This document shows positions 1 to 6,593 of a stretch of 16,569 nt of DNA, piece by piece (the stretch's first letter is position 1; every line of letters starts with the position of its first letter). The notes beneath the pieces were generated by a model. The model was not told where the DNA came from and did no database searches. It saw nothing but the letters and a program-made list of their open reading frames with translations. The stretch is taken from NCBI GenBank assembly GCA_035444405.1, contig DAOMOP010000078.1, positions 1 through 16,569 of the forward strand, written 5' to 3'. The position numbers and the translations under genes were made by a program. Source of the stretch: DAOMOP01 sp035444405. Its GTDB lineage: Bacteria > Pseudomonadota > Gammaproteobacteria > Burkholderiales > Rhodocyclaceae.

Positions 1-164
1 CCGGTGATGCGCGCGCCGCGCAGCGGCTGCGTGGCGGCGAATTCCTCGCGGATCGCCATCAGGCCCGGCATCTCGGTTTCGGCGATGCGGATTTCCTTGC
101 GGCCCCAGTCGGCGAGCGACAAATCGGCGACGACGTAATCCTTGAGATCAGCCACAGCGTTCAT
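1..164 (-). CDS. ahcY: Adenosylhomocysteinase (S-adenosylhomocysteine hydrolase), N-terminal part, cut by window edge
   Basis: AhcY reversibly hydrolyses S-adenosylhomocysteine (SAH) to adenosine and homocysteine in the cytosol, removing the product that inhibits methyltransferases. Only the first 54 codons are in the window; the gene runs off the left edge. The peptide starts MNAVADLKDYVVADLSLADW and continues with GRKEIRIAETEMPGLMAIREE, which matches the conserved AhcY N-terminus (ADLSLADWGRKEI...AExEMPGLM). The start is the ATG at 162-164, with an AAGGAG Shine-Dalgarno at 170-175, 5 nt away. The leader upstream carries an SAH riboswitch and a promoter, which independently supports the identity. 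The remaining catalytic and NAD-binding regions lie outside the window. Confidence 0.95.
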   Translation of the reverse strand, partial: MNAVADLKDYVVADLSLADWGRKEIRIAETEMPGLMAIREEFAATQPLRGARIT

Positions 165-247
165 ACGAACTCCTTGCTATGGCCGGGAGGGAGGGGGTCT
201 TGCGGCAGGGTGCTCACCCGTCATCCCGAACCCGGCTGGGTTGGTCA

Positions 248-376
248 GGTGAGCGCCGTTTGAACGAACCGCGTCGGCGCACATGGCCGGTCGCGGATTC
301 CGAGCCTGGGGGCGGGTTGCGGCGGATGGGCGAGAGCCCGGATTCCGCGTCCCGACGCCTTGCAGCGCTCCTCGGA
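248..376 (-). promoter_or_regulatory. SAH riboswitch in the ahcY leader
   Basis: Read on the minus strand, the leader begins CCGAGGAGCGCTGCA (361-375), has CCCAGGCTCGG in the middle (300-310) and ends GGCGCTCACC (248-257). These are the conserved blocks of the SAH riboswitch. Seen pairings: P1 CCGAG (371-375) with CTCGG (300-304), and the long-range pairing GAGCGC (365-370) with GCGCTC (251-256) that closes the pseudoknot. The insert between the P1 arms holds a variable hairpin region. In this family SAH binding increases expression of the downstream ahcY, so accumulating SAH triggers its own breakdown. The output step is not obvious from sequence; a small AACCC/GGGTT hairpin lies just 3' of the aptamer, upstream of the ahcY Shine-Dalgarno. 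Confidence 0.9.
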
Positions 377-385
377 AAGGGCCCG

Positions 386-414
386 AGTATAACTGAGCCG
401 GGCGTGATCGGTAA
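386..414 (-). promoter_or_regulatory. Putative sigma70-type promoter for the SAH riboswitch-ahcY transcript
   Basis: On the minus strand a TATACT -10 box (386-391) sits 17 nt from a weak TTACCG -35 box (409-414). The predicted transcription start, around 379, falls just before the first base of the riboswitch, as expected for a leader RNA. The -35 matches consensus at only three of six positions, so the call rests on spacing and position. Confidence 0.55.
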
Positions 415-499
415 GCGGTGACGCGCGAGCAGGCAGAGCCGATCTGCTGCCGGTGCGCCGCCGACTCCGTGCCGGCCGTTGCCGATCAACGGTTCCGCA

Positions 500-1579
500 C
501 TACTCCGGACTCGCATGATTGTGCCGCATCACGCTGACGATCAGCGTGATCACCGTGATCGGCATCACGTAGCCGAGCATCACGTTCGAGAACGCCGGCA
601 GCGCCGCATGCTTCTGCGCGGCGAGAACCAGATAGGCCGTGTAGGCGACGTAGTAGGCGACGAAGACGCCACCCTCCCAGCGCGCGATCTCGCGCCCGGT
701 GAGCATGATCGGCAGCGTCGCGAAGGCCACGGCCAGCATCACCCACAGGTCGAAGTTGCGTGCGGCTTCGGAGATCGGGATGCCGCCGGCCGACACCAGC
801 CCGGTCACGCCGAGCACCGCGAAGATGTTGAACACGTTGCTGCCGACCACGTTGCCGACCGCGATGTCGCGCTCGCCGCGCACCGCGGCGACGAGCGAGG
901 TCGCGATCTCGGGCATCGAGGTTCCGACCGCGACGACCGTGAGGCCGATCACGAGATCGCTCACGCCCAGTGCCTGTGCGAACACGATTGCGGCACCGAC
1001 GAGCCAGTCCGAACCCTGCACGAGCGCGACGAGCCCGGCGACGATCAGCGCGAGCTGCACGCTCCAGTGGCGGTCCCAGCGCGCATCGGGCGGCATCTCG
1101 GCCGAAAACTCGTCCACGGTTTCGCGCGCGGCGCGCCGCGACTGGCGGATCAGGAACGCCGTATAGCCGAGCACCAGCACGAACAGCACGGCCGACTCGA
1201 ACCGCCCGATGGTGCCGTCGAGCGCCATCACCACCATCAGTAGCGACGCCCCGATCATGATCGGAATCTCCTGGCGGATGATCTGCTCGGCGACCAGCAG
1301 CGGCATGATCAGCGCCGACAGGCCGAGGATCAGCAGCACGTTGGCGATGTTGCTGCCGACGACGTTGCCGATTGCCAGATCCGGGTTGCCGCTCAGCGAC
1401 GCGCCGACCGATACCGCCATCTCGGGCGCGCTGGTGCCGAAGGCGACCACCGTCAGGCCGACCACCAGCGGCGACACGCCCAGCGACAGCGCCAGCTTCG
1501 AGGCGCCTCTCACGAGGGCTTCCGCACCGATCACGAGCAGGGTCAGGCCGAGGACGAAGAACAGCGTGTGGATGAGCAT
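500..1579 (-). CDS. CaCA-family Na+/Ca2+ antiporter (YrbG-like inner-membrane protein)
   Basis: A 359-residue, highly hydrophobic protein of the Ca2+/cation antiporter superfamily, which exchanges Ca2+ for Na+ (or H+/K+) across the inner membrane. The two inverted alpha-repeats of the family are clear. The first has GTSAPE at residues 49-54 and GNVVGSN at 71-77; the second has GTSMPE at 219-224 and GNVVGSN at 242-248. Both repeats keep the acidic residue of the GTSxPE motif that coordinates the cation. A charged cytoplasmic loop at about 145-170 separates the halves, as is usual. Start is the ATG at 1577-1579. It follows metK on the same strand after 124 nt containing strong hairpins, so it may or may not be co-transcribed with metK. 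The actual ion specificity cannot be read from the sequence. Confidence 0.9.
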   Translation of the reverse strand: MLIHTLFFVLGLTLLVIGAEALVRGASKLALSLGVSPLVVGLTVVAFGTSAPEMAVSVGASLSGNPDLAIGNVVGSNIANVLLILGLSALIMPLLVAEQIIRQEIPIMIGASLLMVVMALDGTIGRFESAVLFVLVLGYTAFLIRQSRRAARETVDEFSAEMPPDARWDRHWSVQLALIVAGLVALVQGSDWLVGAAIVFAQALGVSDLVIGLTVVAVGTSMPEIATSLVAAVRGERDIAVGNVVGSNVFNIFAVLGVTGLVSAGGIPISEAARNFDLWVMLAVAFATLPIMLTGREIARWEGGVFVAYYVAYTAYLVLAAQKHAALPAFSNVMLGYVMPITVITLIVSVMRHNHASPE

Positions 1580-1644
1580 GGCAAAGGGCGGCGCGAATGC
1601 AATGGCGCGAGTTTAAGCTGTCGGCACGACGCTCGGGTAGCCGC

Positions 1645-1693
1645 GCGCACTGCCGGCAGTGCGCACGGGGTGCGAGCGGCTCGCGCCCCGTGC
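1645..1693 (-). terminator. Two back-to-back hairpins after metK (possible terminator or mRNA-stabilising structure)
   Basis: Just beyond the metK stop are two adjacent inverted repeats. One has 15-nt arms (1663-1677 and 1679-1693, one G-U wobble, minimal loop). The other is a perfect 20-bp palindrome at 1645-1664. They share two bases. Neither is followed by a T-run on the minus strand, so intrinsic termination is uncertain. They could instead block 3' exonucleases or attenuate read-through into the antiporter gene. Confidence 0.5.
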
Positions 1694-1703
1694 GGCGGCG
1701 TGA

Positions 1704-2870
1704 CTACAGCCCGGCGTCGGCGGCCAGCGCGGCGGCCTTGTCGGTCTGCTCCCACGTGAACTCCGGCTCGTCGCGGCCGAAGTGCCCGTAGGCCGCGGTC
1801 TTCGCGTAGATCGGACGCAGCAGGTCGAGGCTCTGGATGATCGCCTTCGGGCGCAGGTCGAAATGCTTGCGGATCAGCTCGATGATCAGATCGTCCGGGA
1901 CCGTGCCGGTGCCGAAGGTGTCGACCATCAGGCTGACCGGGCGGGCGACGCCGATCGCGTAGGCGACCTGGACCTCGCAGCGGTCCGCGAGCCCGGCGGC
2001 GACGACGTTCTTCGCGACGTGGCGCGCGGCATAGGCGGCCGAGCGGTCGACCTTGCTCGGATCCTTGCCCGAGAACGCGCCACCGCCGTGGTGGGCGGCG
2101 CCGCCGTAGGTGTCGACGATGATCTTGCGCCCGGTGAGGCCGCAGTCGCCGTGCGGGCCGCCGACGACGAAGCGGCCGGTCGGGTTGATCAGATAGCGCA
2201 CCTCGCCCTGCATCAGCTCCTTCGGCAGCACCGGCTTGACGATCTCCTCGATCACCGCCTCGGCGATCTGCGCGTGCGACACTTCGGGGCTGTGCTGGGT
2301 CGACACGACGACGGTGTCGATCGCGACCGGCTTGCCGTCGACGTGGCGTACCGTGAGCTGGCTCTTCGCGTCCGGGCGCAGCCACGGCAGGCGGCCGTCC
2401 TTGCGCAGCTCGGCCTGCCGCTGCATGATGCGGTGGGCATAGTAGATGGGCAGCGGCATCAGCGCCGGGGTGTCGTTGCAGGCGTAGCCGAACATCAGTC
2501 CCTGGTCGCCCGCGCCCTGGTCGAGGTCGAGGCCTTCGCCTTCATTCACGCCCTGCGCGATGTCGGGCGACTGGCGGTTGATCGCGGTCAGGATCGCGCA
2601 CGACTTGTAGTCGAAGCCGATCGACGAATCGTCGTAGCCGATGCGCCGGATCACGTCCTGCGCGATCTCCTTGTAGTTCGGATGGGCCGTGGTCGTGATC
2701 TCGCCCGAGATGACGACGAGGCCGGTCGACACCAGCGTCTCGCACGCGACGCGCGCATGCGGGTCGTCGGCGAGGATGGCGTCGAGGATGCCGTCCGAGA
2801 CCTGGTCGGCGACCTTGTCGGGATGGCCTTCGGACACCGATTCGGACGTGAAGAGGAACTCCCTGCTCAT
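1704..2870 (-). CDS. metK: S-adenosylmethionine synthetase (methionine adenosyltransferase)
   Basis: MetK makes S-adenosylmethionine from methionine and ATP, releasing phosphate and pyrophosphate; it is a cytosolic tetramer. The 388-residue protein is the usual bacterial length. It shows GHPDK at residues 15-19 (ATP and metal site), the family signature GAGDQGLMFGYA at 119-130, and the second signature GGGAFSGKDPSKVDRSAAY at 262-280 with its phosphate-binding glycines and lysines. Start is the ATG at 2868-2870, with GGAG at 2879-2882, 8 nt away. The gene has a near-consensus promoter and a leader resembling a SAM-II aptamer plus a terminator, so feedback repression by SAM is likely. ahcY, the next step of the methyl cycle, lies about 1.5 kb downstream on the same strand. 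Confidence 0.97.
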   Translation of the reverse strand: MSREFLFTSESVSEGHPDKVADQVSDGILDAILADDPHARVACETLVSTGLVVISGEITTTAHPNYKEIAQDVIRRIGYDDSSIGFDYKSCAILTAINRQSPDIAQGVNEGEGLDLDQGAGDQGLMFGYACNDTPALMPLPIYYAHRIMQRQAELRKDGRLPWLRPDAKSQLTVRHVDGKPVAIDTVVVSTQHSPEVSHAQIAEAVIEEIVKPVLPKELMQGEVRYLINPTGRFVVGGPHGDCGLTGRKIIVDTYGGAAHHGGGAFSGKDPSKVDRSAAYAARHVAKNVVAAGLADRCEVQVAYAIGVARPVSLMVDTFGTGTVPDDLIIELIRKHFDLRPKAIIQSLDLLRPIYAKTAAYGHFGRDEPEFTWEQTDKAAALAADAGL

Positions 2871-2885
2871 AAGTCTTGCTCCAGA

Positions 2886-2931
2886 AACGAAAATCCCCGG
2901 CGATTCCGGCGTGGCCGGCTCCGGGGATTTC
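2886..2931 (-). terminator. Intrinsic terminator in the metK leader (putative riboswitch expression platform)
   Basis: On the minus strand AAATCCCCGG (2921-2930) pairs perfectly with CCGGGGATTT (2891-2900). A smaller CCGG/CCGG hairpin lies in the 20-nt loop. The stem is followed at once by TTTTCGTTT (2885-2893), a U-rich tract, and then by the metK Shine-Dalgarno. It lies between the aptamer-like element and the gene, where a ligand-controlled terminator would be. The structure is not seen as a good terminator on the plus strand. Confidence 0.7.
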
Positions 2932-2940
2932 GTCGAGCGG

Positions 2941-3026
2941 CGACGCTTTAGCAGAACTTTTTTCGCGCGGCACCCGGGGTGCGCGGACGCATCCGCCCTG
3001 CAAGTTGTCGAGTTAACTCGGCGGAT
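2941..3026 (-). promoter_or_regulatory. SAM-II-like riboswitch aptamer in the metK leader, with an inserted hairpin
   Basis: Read on the minus strand, ATCCGCC (3020-3026) pairs with GGCGGAT (2991-2997) as P1. The 22-nt loop (2998-3019) contains GAGTTAAC and TTGCA, like the SAM-II loop blocks GAUUUAAC and UUGCA. The 3' strand contains CTGCTAAAG (2946-2954), like the SAM-II GCUAAA block. Pseudoknot pairings are available: GCAG (2998-3001) with CTGC (2951-2954), and CGAC (3007-3010) with GTCG (2941-2944). Between P1 and the 3' strand sit a GC-rich hairpin (2964-2985, GCACC/GGTGC core) and an A6 tract (2958-2963). The A-rich tract parallels the AUAAA of SAM-II; the hairpin appears to be an insertion. 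Gene context (metK) fits a SAM sensor. The class assignment is from recalled consensus, not a covariance search. Confidence 0.72.
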
Positions 3027-3034
3027 AAGGGATA

Positions 3035-3062
3035 ATTATAGCCTTTCGGATTCGGCCGTCAA
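3035..3062 (-). promoter_or_regulatory. Strong sigma70-type promoter of metK
   Basis: A perfect TATAAT -10 box (3035-3040) is 16 nt from a TTGACG -35 box (3057-3062) on the minus strand. The predicted start, about 3026-3029, coincides with the first base of the aptamer P1 helix, giving a leader of roughly 155 nt. The -10 region (ATAATTAT, 3032-3039) is self-complementary, so a divergent plus-strand promoter could overlap it, but no good plus-strand -35 was found. Confidence 0.8.
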
Positions 3063-3141
3063 AGTGGTCCGCTCACGCGCCTCGGTGTGCGGGTGGATTG
3101 CAGCGGGCCATTTTGCCGTGTCTTCTTCCGCCTTGGTCACG

Positions 3142-3990
3142 ATGTCGTTTCGCCTGCTTGCGCGCCTGCCGCTCGGCTGGCTTCATGCGCTCGGCGCGCT
3201 CGCCGGCTGGGTGGCGTGGGCGGCCTCGCCCGCCTATCGCCGCCGCGTGCGCGACAATCTCGCGCAGGCGCTCGGTGCGGTGCCGGGGCGCCGCCTGCTG
3301 CGTGCGACCATCGTCGAGGCCGGCCGTCAGGCGCTCGAACTGCCCTTCGTATGGCTGCGCCCGCAGGACGAGGTGCTCGCGCGCATCGTGCGCGTCGACG
3401 GCGGCGAGCTGATCGCGGCGGCGCGCGCCGACGGCGCGAGCGTGCTGCTGCTGACCCCGCATCTGGGCTGCTTCGAGATGTGCGCGCAGTACTGCTCGAC
3501 GCACGGGCCGATCACGGTGCTGTTCCGTCCGCCGCGCCAGGCCGCGCTCGCGCCGCTGATGGAGGCCGGCCGCGCGCGCGGCAACATCCGCGTCGCGCCG
3601 GCCGACGTGGCCGGCGTGCGGCGTCTGGTCAAGGCGCTGCGCGGGGGCGAGATGGTCGGCATGCTGCCCGATCAGGCGCCCAAGGCGGGCGAAGGCGTGT
3701 GGGCGCCGTTCTTCGGCCGGCCGGCATGGACGATGACGCTCGCAGCACGCCTGTCCGAGGTCAAAGGGGTCAGGGTGCTGATGATCTGGACCGAACGGCT
3801 TCCCGGCGGCGCCGGCTACGTGCTGCACGTGTCCGAGCCGCGGGACGCGATCGCAGGGTCGCTGGAGGCGCGTTGCGCCGCGATCAACCGCGAGATCGAG
3901 CGCCTGATCCTCGCCTGCCCGCCGCAATACCTGTGGGCCTACAACCGCTACAAGCGCCCGTCGGGCGTGCCCGCGCCGGAGGGGGCGTGA
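3142..3990 (+). CDS. LpxL/HtrB-family lipid A (Kdo-dependent) acyltransferase, first copy
   Basis: An inner-membrane acyltransferase of the LpxL/LpxM (HtrB) family, which adds secondary acyl chains from acyl-ACP to the lipid A precursor. The 282-residue protein has an N-terminal hydrophobic segment (about 10-28), the catalytic HX4E motif at His107/Glu112 (TPHLGCFEM), then FRPPRQ near 130 and LPDQAPKAGEGVWAPFFG further on, which are family blocks. The start is uncertain. ATG at 3142 is preferred because it gives the typical N-terminus, but no good Shine-Dalgarno precedes it; an in-frame TTG at 3133 or GTG at 3118 are alternatives. The stop overlaps the start of the next gene by one base, indicating translational coupling. 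Which acyl position it modifies cannot be told. Confidence 0.88.
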   Translation: MSFRLLARLPLGWLHALGALAGWVAWAASPAYRRRVRDNLAQALGAVPGRRLLRATIVEAGRQALELPFVWLRPQDEVLARIVRVDGGELIAAARADGASVLLLTPHLGCFEMCAQYCSTHGPITVLFRPPRQAALAPLMEAGRARGNIRVAPADVAGVRRLVKALRGGEMVGMLPDQAPKAGEGVWAPFFGRPAWTMTLAARLSEVKGVRVLMIWTERLPGGAGYVLHVSEPRDAIAGSLEARCAAINREIERLILACPPQYLWAYNRYKRPSGVPAPEGA

Positions 3991-4877
3991 TGCTCGCGGC
4001 GGCTCCGAGTCATGCCGTGATCGCGCTGCTGTGGCTGCTGCACTGGCTGCCGCTGCCGCTGCTCGCCGCGATCGGCCAGGGTTTCGGCATGCTGCTGTAC
4101 GTGCTCGTGCCGCGGCGCCGGCGCATCGTCGAGGTCAATCTGCGCCTGTGCTTTCCGGAGCTCGACCGCCACGCGCGCGGGCGGCTTGCGCGCGCGCATT
4201 TTCGGGCGCTCGGGCGCAGCCTGCTCGAGCGCGGCCTGCTGTGGTGGGCGAGCCCGGAGCGTCTGGCACGGCTGATCCGCGTCGACGGCGAGGCAAGGCT
4301 GCGCGCGCTGCTGGCCGAGGGGCGGCCGGTGATTCTGATGACGCCGCATTTCGTCGCCCTCGATGCGGGCGGCGCCGGCATCGCGATGCGCTTCGACTCG
4401 GTCAGCGTCTATGCGCGCCAGAAGAACCCGGTCATCGATCGCTGGCTGTACCACGGCCGCAGCCGCTTCGGCGACCAGCTGCTGCTGTCGCGCAACGAAG
4501 GCGTGCGCGCGACGGTCAAGGCGATGAAGGGCGGGCGGCCGTTCTACTACCTGCCCGACCTCAATTTCCGCACCCGCGATGCGATCTTCGTGCCGTTCTT
4601 CGGCGTGCCGGCATGGACGATCACCGGTCTGTCGCGCTTGTCGCGCGTGGCCGGGGCGGCGGTGGTGTCGTGCGCCACGCGCATGCTGCCGGGCGGGCGT
4701 GGCTATGTGGTCGAACTCGGCGAGCCGTGGCCGCAGTTTCCCAGCGGCGACGTCGAGGCCGACACCGTGCGCATGAACCGCGAGATCGAGGCGCTGGTGC
4801 GCGCGATGCCCGAGCAGTACTACTGGGTGCATCGCCGCTTCAAGACGCGCCCGGCCGGCGAGCGCAAGCCCTACTGA
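3990..4877 (+). CDS. LpxL/HtrB-family lipid A acyltransferase, second copy
   Basis: A second member of the lysophospholipid/lipid A late acyltransferase family, 295 residues. It has an N-terminal membrane anchor (about residues 8-40), the catalytic HX4D motif at His120/Asp125 (TPHFVALDAG), YARQKNPVIDRWLYHGR around 144-160, and YYLPDLNF, corresponding to the family LPDQD block. The ATG shares its A with the TGA of the preceding gene. The two proteins are clearly related but differ (HX4E against HX4D, PDQA against PDLN), so they probably add different acyl chains or act on different positions of lipid A. In organisms with paired copies, the two typically finish the penta- and hexa-acylated forms in turn; which does which here is not determinable. 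Confidence 0.9.
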   Translation: MLAAAPSHAVIALLWLLHWLPLPLLAAIGQGFGMLLYVLVPRRRRIVEVNLRLCFPELDRHARGRLARAHFRALGRSLLERGLLWWASPERLARLIRVDGEARLRALLAEGRPVILMTPHFVALDAGGAGIAMRFDSVSVYARQKNPVIDRWLYHGRSRFGDQLLLSRNEGVRATVKAMKGGRPFYYLPDLNFRTRDAIFVPFFGVPAWTITGLSRLSRVAGAAVVSCATRMLPGGRGYVVELGEPWPQFPSGDVEADTVRMNREIEALVRAMPEQYYWVHRRFKTRPAGERKPY

Positions 4878-4956
4878 CCGCCCGGCTGGACGCCGCCCCG
4901 CGGCTGCGCGAGAATCTCCCGGATACGGCACCCCTACAGCGCAACTCCGGACGCAA

Positions 4957-5799
4957 ATGCACCTGCAATTCACCAAAATGCACGGCCTGGGCAACGACTT
5001 CGTCGTCATCGACGCGGTGCGCCAGCCGGTGGTTCTGACGCCGGCGCAGGTACGCTTTCTCGCCGACCGCCACTTCGGGGTCGGCTGCGACCAGCTGCTG
5101 ATCGTCGAGCCGCCGAGCGCGCCCGGCGTCGATTTCCGCTATCGCATCTTCAATGCCGACGGCGGCGAGGTCGAGCAGTGCGGCAACGGCGCGCGCTGCT
5201 TCGTGCGCTTCGTGCACGACAAGGGGCTGACGACCAGCCGCGCGATCCGCGTCGAGACGCGTGCCGGCATCATCTGCCCGCGACTCGAAGACAATGGCAT
5301 GGTGACGGTCGACATGGGGGTGCCGGTGCTCGAACCGGCGCGCGTGCCGTTCGTGTCGGACTCCGATGCGGTGGTCCAGCCGCTCGAGCTCGCCGATGGC
5401 GCTCGCATCGCGATCACCGCGGTGTCGATGGGCAATCCCCATGCCGTTCAGGTGGTGGCCGACGTGGACGTCGCACCGGTGGCGAGCCACGGGCCGCTGA
5501 TCGAGTCGCACGCGCGCTTTCCCGCTCGCGTCAATGCCGGCTTCATGGAAGTGGTGGACCAGCACCGCATCCGCCTGCGCGTGTTCGAGCGTGGTGCCGG
5601 CGAGACGCTCGCGTGCGGCACCGGCGCGTGTGCGGCGGTGGTTGCCGGCGTGCTGCGCGGCCTGCTGGTGTCGCCGGTCAGCGTCGAGACGCGTGGCGGC
5701 GTGCTCAGGATTGCCTGGGGCGGCGCGGGCGACGCGGTATCGATGACGGGGCCCGCCGTCACCGTCTTCGAAGGCGAGATCGCGCTCGCCGATGCCTGA
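4957..5799 (+). CDS. dapF: Diaminopimelate epimerase
   Basis: DapF converts LL-diaminopimelate to meso-diaminopimelate, the direct precursor of lysine and the cross-linking residue of Gram-negative peptidoglycan. It is a cofactor-independent cytosolic enzyme using two cysteines as acid and base. Both are present in their motifs: Cys75 in EVEQCGNGARC and Cys220 in GETLACGTGACAA. The N-terminus MHLQFTKMHGLGNDFVVID is diagnostic. The length of 280 residues is normal. It follows the second acyltransferase after 79 nt; the Shine-Dalgarno is weak. The order dapF-DUF484-xerC is also found in gammaproteobacteria such as E. coli, which supports the assignment. Confidence 0.97.
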   Translation: MHLQFTKMHGLGNDFVVIDAVRQPVVLTPAQVRFLADRHFGVGCDQLLIVEPPSAPGVDFRYRIFNADGGEVEQCGNGARCFVRFVHDKGLTTSRAIRVETRAGIICPRLEDNGMVTVDMGVPVLEPARVPFVSDSDAVVQPLELADGARIAITAVSMGNPHAVQVVADVDVAPVASHGPLIESHARFPARVNAGFMEVVDQHRIRLRVFERGAGETLACGTGACAAVVAGVLRGLLVSPVSVETRGGVLRIAWGGAGDAVSMTGPAVTVFEGEIALADA

Positions 5800-5940
5800 G
5801 CCTGCGGCCGCGGACCGCGCGGGAGCAAGAGCAGGCACCGGACGGCGCGCACCGGCCGCGGCCTGCCGCAGCGCGGTTTCGATGAACAGCTTCCAGCCCG
5901 TCCGGCGAGGACGGTGATTCTGACCGGAGTCGAAGTCACG

Positions 5941-6591
5941 ATGAATGCCGACGATGTCGTACGCTTTCTCAGGGAACACCCCGATTTCCTGTCCCGCCAC
6001 GGCGAGATCTTCGCCGAGATCACGGTGCCCCATCCGCACGGCGGGCAGGCGATCACGCTGGCCGAGCGTCAGTTGCACGCGCTGCGCGACAAGATCCGCC
6101 TGCTCGAAGGCAAGCTCGCCGAGCTGATCCGTTATGGCGAGGAGAACGACGAGATCGGCGAGAAGGTCCATCGTCTCAGTCTCGCGCTGCTCGAGGCGGA
6201 GGATTTCGAGGCCGTGCGCGACGCGCTGTTCCAGAGCCTGCGCGACGACTTCAGCGTGCCGCACGTCGCGATGCGCCTGTGGAACAGCGTATTGACGCTG
6301 GAGGGCGAGGATTTCGGGTCGGTCAGCGACGCCTTGCGCGAGCTCGCGTCCGACCTGCATCAGCCCTATTGCGGGGCGCCGGGGCATCTCGAGGTGCTCG
6401 AGTGGTTCGGCGAATCGGCGCCGCACGTGCGCTCGGTCGCGCTGGTGCCGCTGCGCCGCGACGCCGAGCTGCACGGGCTGCTGGTGCTCGCGAGCGAGGA
6501 GGGGCAGCGCTTCTATCCGGAGATGGGCACGCTCTACCTGTCGCGCATCGGCGAGCTGGCAGCGGCGGCGCTGCGGCGCCTGCTCGGCTGA
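5941..6591 (+). CDS. DUF484 (YigA-like, GAF-related) protein
   Basis: A 216-residue soluble protein of the DUF484 family, whose biochemical role is unknown. The N-terminus MNADDVVRFLREHPDFLSRH is characteristic. It is followed by a charged, probably coiled-coil helix (about 35-65, AERQLHALRDKIRLLEGKLAELI) and then a GAF-like domain to the C-terminus. The ATG at 5941 is preferred over an in-frame GTG at 5914 because the conserved family N-terminus starts there and GGAG lies at 5926-5929. The gene sits between dapF and xerC, as in E. coli, and its stop is 2 nt before the xerC start. That persistent linkage suggests a link to chromosome dimer resolution or growth, but this is inference. The 141 nt before it hold only a small CCGTCC/GGACGG inverted repeat (5898-5914). 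Confidence 0.88.
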   Translation: MNADDVVRFLREHPDFLSRHGEIFAEITVPHPHGGQAITLAERQLHALRDKIRLLEGKLAELIRYGEENDEIGEKVHRLSLALLEAEDFEAVRDALFQSLRDDFSVPHVAMRLWNSVLTLEGEDFGSVSDALRELASDLHQPYCGAPGHLEVLEWFGESAPHVRSVALVPLRRDAELHGLLVLASEEGQRFYPEMGTLYLSRIGELAAAALRRLLG

Positions 6592-6593
6592 CG

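Noticed and set aside
3009..3020. 12-bp palindrome CGAGTTAACTCG as a repressor operator for metK
   Set aside because: It falls within the P1/loop region of the proposed aptamer and matches its conserved UUAAC block, so the RNA explanation is simpler. A DNA-binding role cannot be excluded.
3087..3989. Upstream extension of the second acyltransferase frame to 3087
   Set aside because: The frame stays open across the first acyltransferase by GC-rich chance; the extension is Arg/Ala-rich and the real start at 3990 overlaps the preceding stop.
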